Assembly (NCBI GenBank): GCA_028284385.1
Contig: JANQRT010000022.1
Span: 62,001 to 126,000 of the forward strand
Direction: 5' to 3'
From: Opitutaceae bacterium
GTDB lineage: Bacteria; Verrucomicrobiota; Verrucomicrobiia; Opitutales; Opitutaceae
Length of the DNA stretch: 64,000 bases
Numbering within the stretch: position 1 is the first letter of the stretch; each line of letters opens with the position of its first letter. A model generated the notes under the pieces. The model made no database searches. It was not told where the DNA came from and saw only the letters and a program-made list of their open reading frames with translations. Position numbers and translations under genes: made by a program. Positions 28,244-36,515 of this stretch are shown here, piece after piece.

Positions 28244-30130
28244 CTAACGGACGAGCTTCCCAATCTCGATACGTTTGAGTATCACCAACCAATCCTGGTG
28301 GCGATCGAACGGGGGCAGGCCCAGACGAGACACATAGGCCTCGTCTACGACTATCTCGCTCAGACTTACCACGCGACGCTTCGGATAGAGTTTCTCCCAT
28401 TCATCTCCAGTATAAGGACCTTCTCCTGTCCTAGGATTAAACCAACGAACCTCGTATTTTCCGTAATACTCCCGCAAATCAATTGTCGCGTCCTGCCACT
28501 TCTCAAAGTAAATCGCATAGGTATCGCCCTCCGCTGCCAAGCAGTAGGCAGGAGCGGCAGGCGCGTTAATTAGTTCGTTGTTTGGATACATCTGGCCAAG
28601 AGGCAGCTCGCCGAACACCTTTATCGAGTAACGCGCGATATCCCAGAAACGATCCCGTGTTCGCCAATCCTGACAGGTCAAGTCATTGTGCGGCTGCTCG
28701 TATCCAAAATACCACTCAACTCCAGAGCCGCCTGCTATCAGGTTGGGATACAAGGCGACTCGACGCAACACGCCTTGATTGTTTGGCTGCTGCGCATCCG
28801 GCTCTACCCCTTGCCAAGCCATACCCACTTCGTCGATGAAAACCGGCCATTCGCGTCCGGCTGCCCGGGATCGCTCAATCCATTTTAGCGTCTGCGAGTA
28901 CACAACATCATAGTCGTCACGAGTCTGTACGCTGAGAACTTCAAAGGTCGGATGCCCCAGCATGGGCCGATACAATACATCCCATCCGTAGGGAACCGTA
29001 TGCAAAGCCTTCGGATGGTCATAGGGATCGTTGGCTGCGAAATAATCGCAAAATGCCTTCACCTGTTCGACTGTATTCGTATTTTCCTCACCCAGGTTCC
29101 AAACGATGGCTGGATTATGGGCAAAGCGAGCGATCAATTCGCGATAGTACATCTTACGTTCCGGACCAAGTTCACCTCCATCAAGCAACTGGTCATTCTC
29201 TCGTTCCTGGGTCACTACGTTGAGAACAATGCCTTTGCGTGTCATATGCTCGAAGACGATTTCCCACTGGTCCAACTTGCTACAGTCGAAGCGAAAACGT
29301 TCGTCGTAATCCGTATAAGGCCAAACGTCCTGTCCATCGCCGATGATGTTTTTAGTCAGGAAATAAATCACGTTCATCCCCTTGGACGATAGATAGTTCA
29401 CCGCCCCAATGATCCCTTTGCCTTTCCCGCCTCGCCATGTTGGATCGCCTTCTTGCCAATCCTGCACGTGGGGCGCCCAGTCCTTTAAGAACTGTTTGTT
29501 CGGATTGTGCGAGTAGGTGTCGTCAAAGTCAGCGAAGGCCAGAAAGTTCTCTGGACTGTCGGGACCTGCCTTGAGAAAGATTTCATTCGATTGAGCGAAG
29601 CGCAGATAGCGATCACCCACATAATCGAGACGCCCCTTTGCCCGAAAATCGGGTGATGTCTTGTCGCTTTCACTAATCAGCAATGTGCCGACGCTCCCGT
29701 CGAATGAAACAGCCTCACCGGCTTCAGGATCCTCAGAGATGGCGATCCCATCACCTTGTCGAAACGATGCCTCATAGGTCCATTCACCAGCTTCGTCAGG
29801 AGAGAAGTAGACGCGCCATTGGTTTCCCGCGTCAGCCCCTGTTTCGCCCGCATTTCCATCGGCGGCGAAAAACCCAGGGACACGCATTTCTCGATTCCCA
29901 TTTCGGAAAGTCACGACAAGTCTGTAGTTGAGAAATGGATTTAACTCGGCCTGCTCCGATGATTTCGGACCATCAAATGTCAGAGACACGCGGTGCCACT
30001 TTAGCAGGTCCCCTCCTATTTCAGGAGACGCTGGCAAGGCCGTAGTTAAAATAAGCAGAGTAAAACTTGAGAGAGTTCTAATAGTAGTCATCGGTATCTT
30101 AATCGCTTGGGAAAATCGGTTCTCACTCAT
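28244..30130 (-). CDS. DUF5060 / clan GH-A-like glycoside hydrolase, exported
   Basis: 628 residues. After a signal peptide (TTIRTLSSFTLLILTTALPAS) comes a DUF5060-type beta-sandwich (WHRVSLTFDGP...NPFLNYRLVVTF...DEAGEWTYEASFRQG), then a TIM barrel with IFLKAGPDSPENFLAFADFDDTY, the probable acid/base Glu in IVWNLGEEN and the probable nucleophile in VFIDEVGMAW, as in clan GH-A enzymes related to DUF4038/GH140-type proteins. The exact family and substrate are not assigned. ATG 30091 is an alternative start that places the signal peptide at the very N-terminus. It lies between a LacI gene and the GPH transporter on the same strand, suggesting one regulated unit. Confidence 0.8.
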   Translation of the reverse strand: MSENRFSQAIKIPMTTIRTLSSFTLLILTTALPASPEIGGDLLKWHRVSLTFDGPKSSEQAELNPFLNYRLVVTFRNGNREMRVPGFFAADGNAGETGADAGNQWRVYFSPDEAGEWTYEASFRQGDGIAISEDPEAGEAVSFDGSVGTLLISESDKTSPDFRAKGRLDYVGDRYLRFAQSNEIFLKAGPDSPENFLAFADFDDTYSHNPNKQFLKDWAPHVQDWQEGDPTWRGGKGKGIIGAVNYLSSKGMNVIYFLTKNIIGDGQDVWPYTDYDERFRFDCSKLDQWEIVFEHMTRKGIVLNVVTQERENDQLLDGGELGPERKMYYRELIARFAHNPAIVWNLGEENTNTVEQVKAFCDYFAANDPYDHPKALHTVPYGWDVLYRPMLGHPTFEVLSVQTRDDYDVVYSQTLKWIERSRAAGREWPVFIDEVGMAWQGVEPDAQQPNNQGVLRRVALYPNLIAGGSGVEWYFGYEQPHNDLTCQDWRTRDRFWDIARYSIKVFGELPLGQMYPNNELINAPAAPAYCLAAEGDTYAIYFEKWQDATIDLREYYGKYEVRWFNPRTGEGPYTGDEWEKLYPKRRVVSLSEIVVDEAYVSRLGLPPFDRHQDWLVILKRIEIGKLVR

Positions 30131-30264
30131 TTCCGCAAGTTACACATAGTTCATTAACTCTCCGCAGAGGGAAAGATTGGGTTAGCCTCGGAGAAAGAAA
30201 CATTCAAATATCGCGAAGAACTTAAGAGCGAGACGCATATCATCCCATTTTCAAAAAACGAAAC

Positions 30265-30279
30265 AAGCCTACAATGGTA
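30265..30279 (-). promoter_or_regulatory. Variant of the shared locus motif upstream of the DUF5060 hydrolase
   Basis: On the minus strand it reads TACCATTGTAGGCTT, sharing ATTGTAGG with the sites at 31635, 31701 and 36342. It is 135 nt upstream of the hydrolase start at 30130. This is the weakest member of the set. Confidence 0.3.
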
Positions 30280-30368
30280 TATTCTATTGCACGAATCAGC
30301 ACATCCTTATACATTTGCTGATAGCTAGTCTAGATGCTGATTTCGCGTCTTCTCTGTTTAAGAAAAAC

Positions 30369-31412
30369 TCACACCTTGGGCGGCGCTGTCTTTCCATCGA
30401 TCCAAACGCCTTCCACCAAAGTACGCAGCGGCGTATCCGGAATTCCATACTCAAAGTGGCTTAGCAAGGAATCGACCTTGTTCGCTGCTGCCTTGCCAAT
30501 CAATTCAGACCTTTGGCTTACTCCAGCCATGCTTCCGTCGAACTCCATCAAGTTGAGTTCGGCAAACGCGAGGTCCTTGCCAACCTTTAGCCCCTTTTCT
30601 TTGGCCCATTCCTTCAGCCTCCCGCTGGAATCCCCACTTGCCATCAGAGCATCAGGTTTCCACTGATCAAACCACTTCTCGAAAGCTTTAATGCTGAAAT
30701 CATGATACATGTGCGGGGCGACGAACGCCTCTCCCTTAAGCGATGGATTCATGCTTAGGAATCCGCCGGAAAAGGATCCTGCCACTCGGCCATCAACGGC
30801 CGTGTTCATGGCCAAACCGATTTTCTTGTAGCCTAGCTTTTGCAGACTCTTGTAAGCCAAACGAATGGAACGAAGCTGGTGATTGGAAACGAGGTGCAAG
30901 ATCGGCTCTCGCAAAGTGTATCCAAGAGTCACTGCCGCAAAATCCGTAAAATCGAAATCTATCGAGGTGTGAAAATCCTCCTGCGGTGAAAAGATTAGCC
31001 CACGAATGCCACGAGCCAACAATATCTGCCGAAACCTTTGTGGCGTAACTTCCGGATCGCCCAACCAAAAATCATAAAGCTGGTAACCAAGCTTCTTGGC
31101 CTGCTCCGCAGCTCCTTTGCGGTATGCCTGATTCATCGGATTCTCTTTCCAGCCATCCTTCGTCGAAAAGTTGGTGACCCAAGCCAAACCGGCCACGATT
31201 CTCTCAGCCTTGGACTGAGAACGATAGAGGGAGAGAGCGAATAGGTTTGGGTCAGGCACATAGCCAAGCTCTTCGGCCTTCTTTTTGATAGCGTCGCGCG
31301 TCTTCTTTGCGACACGCGCGTCTCCCTTGAGAGCGATAGACACTGTGGATTGGCTCAACCCTAGAGCCCGAGCAATTTCAGCTTGGTTAGTACGTGAATG
31401 ACCAGGTTCCAC
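30369..31412 (-). CDS. LacI-family transcriptional regulator (1)
   Basis: 347 residues. The N-terminal helix-turn-helix is NQAEIARALGLSQSTVSIALKGDARVAKKTRDAIKKKAEELGYVPDPN, a standard LacI DNA-binding domain with hinge, followed by a periplasmic-binding-protein-like sensor domain (GLIFSPQEDF, YKKIGLAMN, LAFAELNLMEFDGSMAGVSQRSELIGKAAANKV). It probably represses carbohydrate genes until a sugar ligand binds. It is 238 nt upstream of the DUF5060 hydrolase on the same strand and divergent from a second LacI gene across 370 nt. It is less similar to the other two LacI proteins here than they are to each other. Confidence 0.9.
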   Translation of the reverse strand: MEPGHSRTNQAEIARALGLSQSTVSIALKGDARVAKKTRDAIKKKAEELGYVPDPNLFALSLYRSQSKAERIVAGLAWVTNFSTKDGWKENPMNQAYRKGAAEQAKKLGYQLYDFWLGDPEVTPQRFRQILLARGIRGLIFSPQEDFHTSIDFDFTDFAAVTLGYTLREPILHLVSNHQLRSIRLAYKSLQKLGYKKIGLAMNTAVDGRVAGSFSGGFLSMNPSLKGEAFVAPHMYHDFSIKAFEKWFDQWKPDALMASGDSSGRLKEWAKEKGLKVGKDLAFAELNLMEFDGSMAGVSQRSELIGKAAANKVDSLLSHFEYGIPDTPLRTLVEGVWIDGKTAPPKV

Positions 31413-31634
31413 TTATATCACCTTTATGCAGCCTTGCTCTACGTCAAGCTTTCGCTAAAGACTACTAATTCCCTTCTTATCATAGCCGCAATTAATTAAA
31501 GCTCTAGACTAGCAACGGTGGTTTGAACGGCAACATGCTAGTATAGAGTCAGAATATTTAAAGAGAAGAAGGCCAGTCTCCAAAACGCATTGTTGCTACA
31601 ACACTACTCAGGTGACGTCCCTTTAAATGATTCC

Positions 31635-31646
31635 AATTGTAGGAAT
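31635..31646 (+). promoter_or_regulatory. Shared locus motif, site A
   Basis: AATTGTAGGAAT, in the context CCAATTGTAGGAAT. It is 148 nt upstream of the LacI gene at 31783 and 66 nt before site B. It also forms the right arm of the inverted repeat ATTCC-N7-GGAAT. Confidence 0.4.
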
Positions 31647-31697
31647 GATCTTACGCGGTTCGAATCTCTTCTTTACGACAAAGTGAATGGACTGCTT

Positions 31698-31712
31698 GAT
31701 AATTGTAGGATT
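31698..31712 (+). promoter_or_regulatory. Shared locus motif, site B
   Basis: GATAATTGTAGGATT. Thirteen consecutive bases, TAATTGTAGGATT, are identical to site C in the LacI/GH3 intergenic region. It is 71 nt upstream of the LacI start. Confidence 0.45.
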
Positions 31713-31782
31713 GCCGCGATTCCATTTCTGAGTTTCCGTAAATTCAAATTACAAACCAATTGCACTGATTACTCTTTGAACG

Positions 31783-32865
31783 ATGCCCCCTCGGAAAACC
31801 AGCAAGCCAAACGGCGAGAGCAAGCGGCTTGTCACCGTCCGCGACATCGCTGCTGAGCTGGGGATTCACTTCACTACGGTGGCCGAGGCCCTTCGCGATT
31901 CTCCACGCGTAAAGGATACGACAAAAAAACGGGTGAAAGACGCGGCCGAGCGGATGGGTTACAAGGCGGAACCGATGCTCTCTGCCCTTTCCACCTACCG
32001 CGCTCGGAAGCAGAATCCGGTCATTCAGGGAATCCTTGTCTGGATAAACGGTTTCGATTCGAAAGACTTCTTTTCAACAGGATCAGGGTTTTATCCAGAG
32101 TGCTACCTAGGCGCTCAAAAACGGTGTTCAGAACTCGGATACAAGCTTGAGCCTTTCTGGATGTCTGAACCGGGTATGACTCCCGCTCGAGCCTCAAAAA
32201 TTCTCCAAGACCGCAAAGCCTCCGGCGTCATTGTAGGACCCATGCCACTCGGCTTCGAAGAACTCGAACTGGACTGGGATTCCTTGTGCTCTGTTCGCAT
32301 TGGCTACTCCCTTAAAAAATATGATCTGACCACAATCATAGCTGATCAATTCGGAAATGCTCGACTGCTGCATGAGAAGCTTCTGAATTTCGGTTTCCAA
32401 AGGATAGGTTTTAGTTGTCCTCGAATATTAGATCATCGGACCAATAACCACTGGCTCGGAGGTTATCTTGCCGCCCAAGAATCTCTCCCGTCAGACCAGC
32501 GTCTCGCTCCTTTCGTCGAACAGGACTTAAACCATGACCCGTCCAAATTTCTCAGTTGGGTTAAGAGTCAGAGACCCGATGTGATTATGATCGGAGGCGG
32601 TTTACGTTACTACCAACTGTTACTTGAAAATGGATACTCCGTTCCTGGAGAGATTTGCGTCGTTTCCCTTCACGCTGATTCCCATGGAGAGAGCTTAGCT
32701 GGAATCAGCCAAAACGGCAAAAACGTCGGCATTGTTGCCGTCGATCACCTCGTTGGGATTATCCATGGCTTCAAAGTGGGCCTCGAAACGCGCCCCAAAA
32801 CGGTAACCATTTTGGGGGAATGGAAGGATTGCTCCAGTTTCGTTCCTCCTTCCGCAAAAGATTAG
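31783..32865 (+). CDS. LacI-family transcriptional regulator (2)
   Basis: 360 residues from ATG 31783. The DNA-binding domain is LVTVRDIAAELGIHFTTVAEALRDSPRVKDTTKKRVKDAAERMGYKAEP, followed by the sensor domain (GILVWINGFDSKDFF, EPFWMSEPGMTPARASKILQDRKASGVIVGPMP, CSVRIGYSLKKYDLTTIIADQFGN). It is a clear paralog of the LacI protein at 35151-36227: HFTTVA, WINxF, EPGMxxxRASxIL, GxIVxPMP, CSVRIGYS and DQFGN are shared. The recognition helix HFTTVAEALRDS differs from the usual SxxTVSRALN. It is convergent with the GH78 gene, 110 nt apart. Confidence 0.9.
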   Translation: MPPRKTSKPNGESKRLVTVRDIAAELGIHFTTVAEALRDSPRVKDTTKKRVKDAAERMGYKAEPMLSALSTYRARKQNPVIQGILVWINGFDSKDFFSTGSGFYPECYLGAQKRCSELGYKLEPFWMSEPGMTPARASKILQDRKASGVIVGPMPLGFEELELDWDSLCSVRIGYSLKKYDLTTIIADQFGNARLLHEKLLNFGFQRIGFSCPRILDHRTNNHWLGGYLAAQESLPSDQRLAPFVEQDLNHDPSKFLSWVKSQRPDVIMIGGGLRYYQLLLENGYSVPGEICVVSLHADSHGESLAGISQNGKNVGIVAVDHLVGIIHGFKVGLETRPKTVTILGEWKDCSSFVPPSAKD

Positions 32866-32975
32866 GATCCGCTGCGATTAAGGACTAGGCGGACAGATGA
32901 TCTCCGAAGCGGGAGCAGATTCGACCATAAGAGGGGCGAGACGGCCTCTTCTAGATCTAGTCGAGAAGTAAATTC

Positions 32976-35135
32976 TCAGTCGAATGTTAATTCGATTTCG
33001 TGTGAACCACTGCCCAATCCGCTCAACTCGATTACTCCCGCGCTTTCATCAAAGGGCCAATCCTTTCCGTTCACCTGTAAACGAAGCAACGTCTGCTCCT
33101 CAGGAATTTTCAAAGAAACCCTTGGCTCAGTATTCCCAGGTATCCGTATTGAAACCGACATAGATACCCCCTGTACTTGATGTACCGATACATCGACTGG
33201 ACCACGAATCGTTGGCACCCGCCCCTCCACAAACTCCAGCGAACCCGGGCGCGGAGCAATCAGCATTTCTCCAAAACCGGGGGTTAAAGGGCGAACTCCA
33301 AGCATGAAGCGCGCGATCACATTCCCTGGAGCAGCTCCCCATGCATGATTCCAGTCCTGATTCGGTTTAAAAGAATCATCCCAGGCTTCCATGGTTATCG
33401 TCGAACCGACTGCTAGCATGTTCTGCCAACTACGGACTCCCTTCATGGTCATGAGTCGCAGAGCAGCGTCCTCTCGACCTCCTTCGTAGAGGGCTTCAAG
33501 CAAGTACTGGGCGGCGTAAACACTGCAGGCGAGATCTTTGGATTCGATGAAAGCAGCCACTTTCGCACGCCGTTCTTCCGGCACCAATCCAAATGCCAAA
33601 GGAAAAAGGTTGGCATGAAAAGCGGAATGTTCAGTACCGATTCCATCGACATACAGACCTGTTTCCTCATTGAAGAGCTTCTTGTTGAAGACCTCATGGA
33701 AAACCGCTGATCGCTCCGCGTAATCCTTGGCTTCATCCTCCTTTCCGAGGGTTCTGGCAAACTCGGACATTTGCAGGAGATTCAAATAATGAAACGCGTT
33801 CACTACAGTATTCACATCTTTGAATACGTAATTGTCTCTCTCCACTGGGGGCCAATCCACGATGTCCGCAGAATCTCCCGAACGCATAGTGTGGTTTGGA
33901 TACGGGTGGGAAACAAGCAATCCGTCCTCGCGAGCAAGATATTCTAGCGTCTTCTCCTTCTTTAACCGTTCGTAGGTTCGGCGAATCGACGAGGTGTCCC
34001 CAGTATACATTAGATCCATTCCCGCCAGCATCACGGAGTGTTGCTTCCACTCGGTGGGCCAAGTCGCGAAATCCATCAGATATTCGTGTGTGTACCTGCC
34101 GATCGAATACTCGCTATCTACTGCGTAATGGGACAACATGTTAATGTAGGCATCCGCCTCATAGGGAATACGCTCGCGATCGCCATCTACATAAATTCCA
34201 GCGAAACTGGTTGCTTTCATGCTGTATTTACAAAGCTCCCACAGAGCGTTTAGATCTTCGTTCGATGAGCGAAAAAAGGAAGCGTATTCGTCCCATGGAT
34301 AATGGATCGCGATCTGATTTGCCCCCAACTTCTCTAACTTGATTCCATTCGTCTCGATCTCCGCATATCGAAACGGAGCGATCGTCCCGAATCTTCCCGG
34401 AATGGCGATTGCTACCGGTTTAGTATTCCGAAAGTCCTTCGGTGGGTGAACTCCGTAAACGCCATTTCCTTTCGAAACCGTCTGCGAGACTTCGTAGTAG
34501 CGCACGCTCGACCTCTCCGGCAGCTCCCGCAAGGCGCCCGTCTCACTGCCGCGTTCCCCAAAGTGAATGGTCAATTCCCCTGCTTCCGAAGCAATCAAGT
34601 CGAGCTCCAGAAAACCGAAGGCCACACGCCCGAAGTCGATCAAGAAGCGACCTGTTTCTAGTTCCACGATTGAACGCGGGGCAATCGGGCTACCCACAGT
34701 TGGGTGGGATGAGGGAGCATTTTTTAGCTGCCTAGACATAGTGAAGCGCTGGGGTTCTGACCAATGCCCGATTTCGTCTCCGTTAAGACCAATACGAACT
34801 CGCCATTCGTAGGTCTCTGCAGCAACCAAACTCGCTCCAGCGTATTCAATACCCAACGACTGTCGCGACTCCACAAAACCGGTATCCCAAACAAGACTAG
34901 CACCCTCGCCAAAACCAGTGGCAGCAGGAGCAACCTGAATCTGATAACTGCTTTGGTTTCCACCAGCTGTCGTCACAGGAACAATCCAGGCGAAATTCGG
35001 TTTGGGATTCCTAATCGAGACAAGCGCATTCCCTTTTAGCAATTCGCAACGCAAATCTGTTGGAGCAGGCGTTTTAGCGGGTAGTGAGATTGCCGCGACG
35101 ATAGACATTAGAAATAAGGACTTAAGTTTACGCAT
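32976..35135 (-). CDS. GH78-type alpha-L-rhamnosidase family protein, exported
   Basis: 719 residues with a signal peptide (MRKLKSLFLMSIVAAISLP). The N-terminal beta-domain APTDLRCELLKGNALVSIRNPKPNFAWIVP...SSYQIQVA...WDTGFVES...YEWRVRIGLNG is typical of bacterial rhamnosidases. The helical catalytic barrel carries YVDGDRERIPYEADAYIN (acidic active-site loop), YEGGREDAALRLM, TITMEAWDDSFKPNQDWNHAWGAAPGN, and a C-terminal beta-domain ends the protein. GH78 enzymes release terminal L-rhamnose with inversion; rhamnose (3-sulfate) is the main sugar of ulvan. It is downstream of the LacI gene at 35151 by 15 nt on the same strand, so both are probably one transcript. Confidence 0.85.
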   Translation of the reverse strand: MRKLKSLFLMSIVAAISLPAKTPAPTDLRCELLKGNALVSIRNPKPNFAWIVPVTTAGGNQSSYQIQVAPAATGFGEGASLVWDTGFVESRQSLGIEYAGASLVAAETYEWRVRIGLNGDEIGHWSEPQRFTMSRQLKNAPSSHPTVGSPIAPRSIVELETGRFLIDFGRVAFGFLELDLIASEAGELTIHFGERGSETGALRELPERSSVRYYEVSQTVSKGNGVYGVHPPKDFRNTKPVAIAIPGRFGTIAPFRYAEIETNGIKLEKLGANQIAIHYPWDEYASFFRSSNEDLNALWELCKYSMKATSFAGIYVDGDRERIPYEADAYINMLSHYAVDSEYSIGRYTHEYLMDFATWPTEWKQHSVMLAGMDLMYTGDTSSIRRTYERLKKEKTLEYLAREDGLLVSHPYPNHTMRSGDSADIVDWPPVERDNYVFKDVNTVVNAFHYLNLLQMSEFARTLGKEDEAKDYAERSAVFHEVFNKKLFNEETGLYVDGIGTEHSAFHANLFPLAFGLVPEERRAKVAAFIESKDLACSVYAAQYLLEALYEGGREDAALRLMTMKGVRSWQNMLAVGSTITMEAWDDSFKPNQDWNHAWGAAPGNVIARFMLGVRPLTPGFGEMLIAPRPGSLEFVEGRVPTIRGPVDVSVHQVQGVSMSVSIRIPGNTEPRVSLKIPEEQTLLRLQVNGKDWPFDESAGVIELSGLGSGSHEIELTFD

Positions 35136-35150
35136 AATCGACTTTAGAAC

Positions 35151-36227
35151 CTAAGAAACGAGCAAGGCAGGATCGCATGTCTCGCAAGATCGCCATTCGC
35201 CACTCGTCATGATGGTTTTTGGAAAACTCTCCAAACCGATGTGATAACGCCCAATGATACCAGAAAGCTGGTCCACCGCGACGGCGCCTACTGCGCGAGC
35301 TGCCTGATCGATCCCGGCAATATTTTTCTGGTCACTCGTTTCCAAACTGACTGAGACAACTTGTATGTCCTCTGGCATCTTCATGCCCAATCGCTCTATG
35401 TATTCGGGATACGGAGTTTTTCCGCCGATTACCATGACGCTAGGCTTGTGTGTCAGTATCCAATTTTTAAATTCAATAAAATCGTCTCCGCTCTCTCCAA
35501 GATAGATCGGCAAATAGCGATGCGACTCTTCGCCGTAGCGCCTCACCAGAAAAGCGCCTGACCATTTATGTTCGACTCGAGCATCGATCCATTGACGAGT
35601 GGCAAAACCGATTCTCTCAAAACCTAGGCTTTCGAGCCGATCACAGAGCAGCTTCATATTGCCAAATTGGTCTGAGACTACGTTGGTAAGGGGTACATCC
35701 AGTATCGAATACCCAATTCTCACGGAACAGAAGAAGTCCCAATTCATATTCAATTTGTCGATACTGGGAGGCATCGGAGCGACAATGAGACCTGCTTCAC
35801 CTCGGCTGTGCAAGATTTGCGAGGCTCTCTTGGCTGACATCCCGGGTTCTCCGTACCAAAACGTGACGAGTTTGTAGCCGATCTCCTCACAGCGAGCTTT
35901 CGCCCCTTCGTAACAGTCTTTGTAGTAACCGACTGCTTCATTTTCGAAGAAATCCGGGGAGTGAAAAGCGTTGATCCAACTTATATTGCCTCGGTAGCTC
36001 TTTTTGAGGTGGCGACTCCGGTAGCTGCAAAATGCGGATACAAAGGGATCTGCCTGATAACCAAGTCTTTCTGCAGCTTTGCGTACACGTTCCTTTGTTT
36101 CCGGACGAACGAGATCAGACTCTTTCAAGGCGCGAGCAACCGTCGTGAAATGCAATCCTACCTCCTTCGCTATGTCGCGGATGGTGACTCGCCTTGCTTC
36201 GGATCTGCTACGCTTCTTTTTAATCAT
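35151..36227 (-). CDS. LacI-family transcriptional regulator (3)
   Basis: 358 residues from ATG 36227. This start is chosen over an in-frame TTG at 36302 because it directly precedes the DNA-binding domain (RRVTIRDIAKEVGLHFTTVARALKESDLVRPETKERVRKAAERLGYQADP) and leaves a palindromic operator candidate outside the gene. The sensor domain contains GNISWINAFHSPDFF, FWYGEPGMSAKRASQILHSRGEAGLIVAPMP and FCSVRIGYSILDVPLTNVVSDQFGN, paralogous to the LacI at 31783. It heads the LacI-GH78 transcript and is divergent from the GH3 gene. Confidence 0.9.
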   Translation of the reverse strand: MIKKKRSRSEARRVTIRDIAKEVGLHFTTVARALKESDLVRPETKERVRKAAERLGYQADPFVSAFCSYRSRHLKKSYRGNISWINAFHSPDFFENEAVGYYKDCYEGAKARCEEIGYKLVTFWYGEPGMSAKRASQILHSRGEAGLIVAPMPPSIDKLNMNWDFFCSVRIGYSILDVPLTNVVSDQFGNMKLLCDRLESLGFERIGFATRQWIDARVEHKWSGAFLVRRYGEESHRYLPIYLGESGDDFIEFKNWILTHKPSVMVIGGKTPYPEYIERLGMKMPEDIQVVSVSLETSDQKNIAGIDQAARAVGAVAVDQLSGIIGRYHIGLESFPKTIMTSGEWRSCETCDPALLVS

Positions 36228-36265
36228 TGGGCTAAGAAGATTATCGGATGCCGGAATGCGTCTGG

Positions 36266-36277
36266 GCCAACGTTGGC
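36266..36277. promoter_or_regulatory. Palindromic LacI-type operator candidate GCCAACGTTGGC
   Basis: A perfect 12-bp palindrome with a central CpG, the symmetry typical of LacI/PurR-family operators. It lies 39 nt upstream of the LacI ATG at 36227 and 239 nt upstream of the GH3 start, where it could control both divergent promoters. Confidence 0.5.
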
Positions 36278-36341
36278 GTCCGCTACGAGAATAGAACAAC
36301 AAGAACCCAAATTGAGTATTATCTCAAGAACGCAGGATATG

Positions 36342-36356
36342 AATCCTACAATTAGC
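36342..36356 (-). promoter_or_regulatory. Shared locus motif, site C
   Basis: On the minus strand GCTAATTGTAGGATT. Thirteen bases are identical to site B, and 13 of 15 to site D, which lies 63 nt away in the same orientation. It is in the LacI/GH3 divergent intergenic region. Confidence 0.5.
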
Positions 36357-36404
36357 AAAAAACAGGAGAAGCAGCCTGCTTGCGACTCGATCAAGGAGCT
36401 GCGA

Positions 36405-36419
36405 GATCCTACAGTTAGC
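36405..36419 (-). promoter_or_regulatory. Shared locus motif, site D
   Basis: On the minus strand GCTAACTGTAGGATC. It lies 63 nt from site C, close to six helical turns; sites A and B are spaced 66 nt apart. It is 97 nt upstream of the GH3 start. Confidence 0.5.
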
Positions 36420-36515
36420 GATCTTGGCGTTTTGTGGTACAGGTTCACGCTGGGACTCTATCCCTTTTGCTGAGTCATCCATTCCTTGTTTTGGGATAGT
36501 TTAAGCCTTTCGCAA

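Larger units (their letters stand above)
31413..31782. other. Divergent LacI-LacI intergenic region
   Basis: 370 nt with no supported gene (an 88-codon frame overlapping the start of the plus-strand LacI gene is discounted). It contains two direct copies of AATTGTAGGA at 31635 and 31701, described separately, and an inverted repeat ATTCC-N7-GGAAT at 31630-31646 that overlaps the first copy. Confidence 0.5.

Noticed and set aside
31590..31856. 88-codon plus-strand frame before and overlapping the LacI gene
   Set aside because: It runs through the regulatory motif sites and overlaps the LacI start; no protein-like features.
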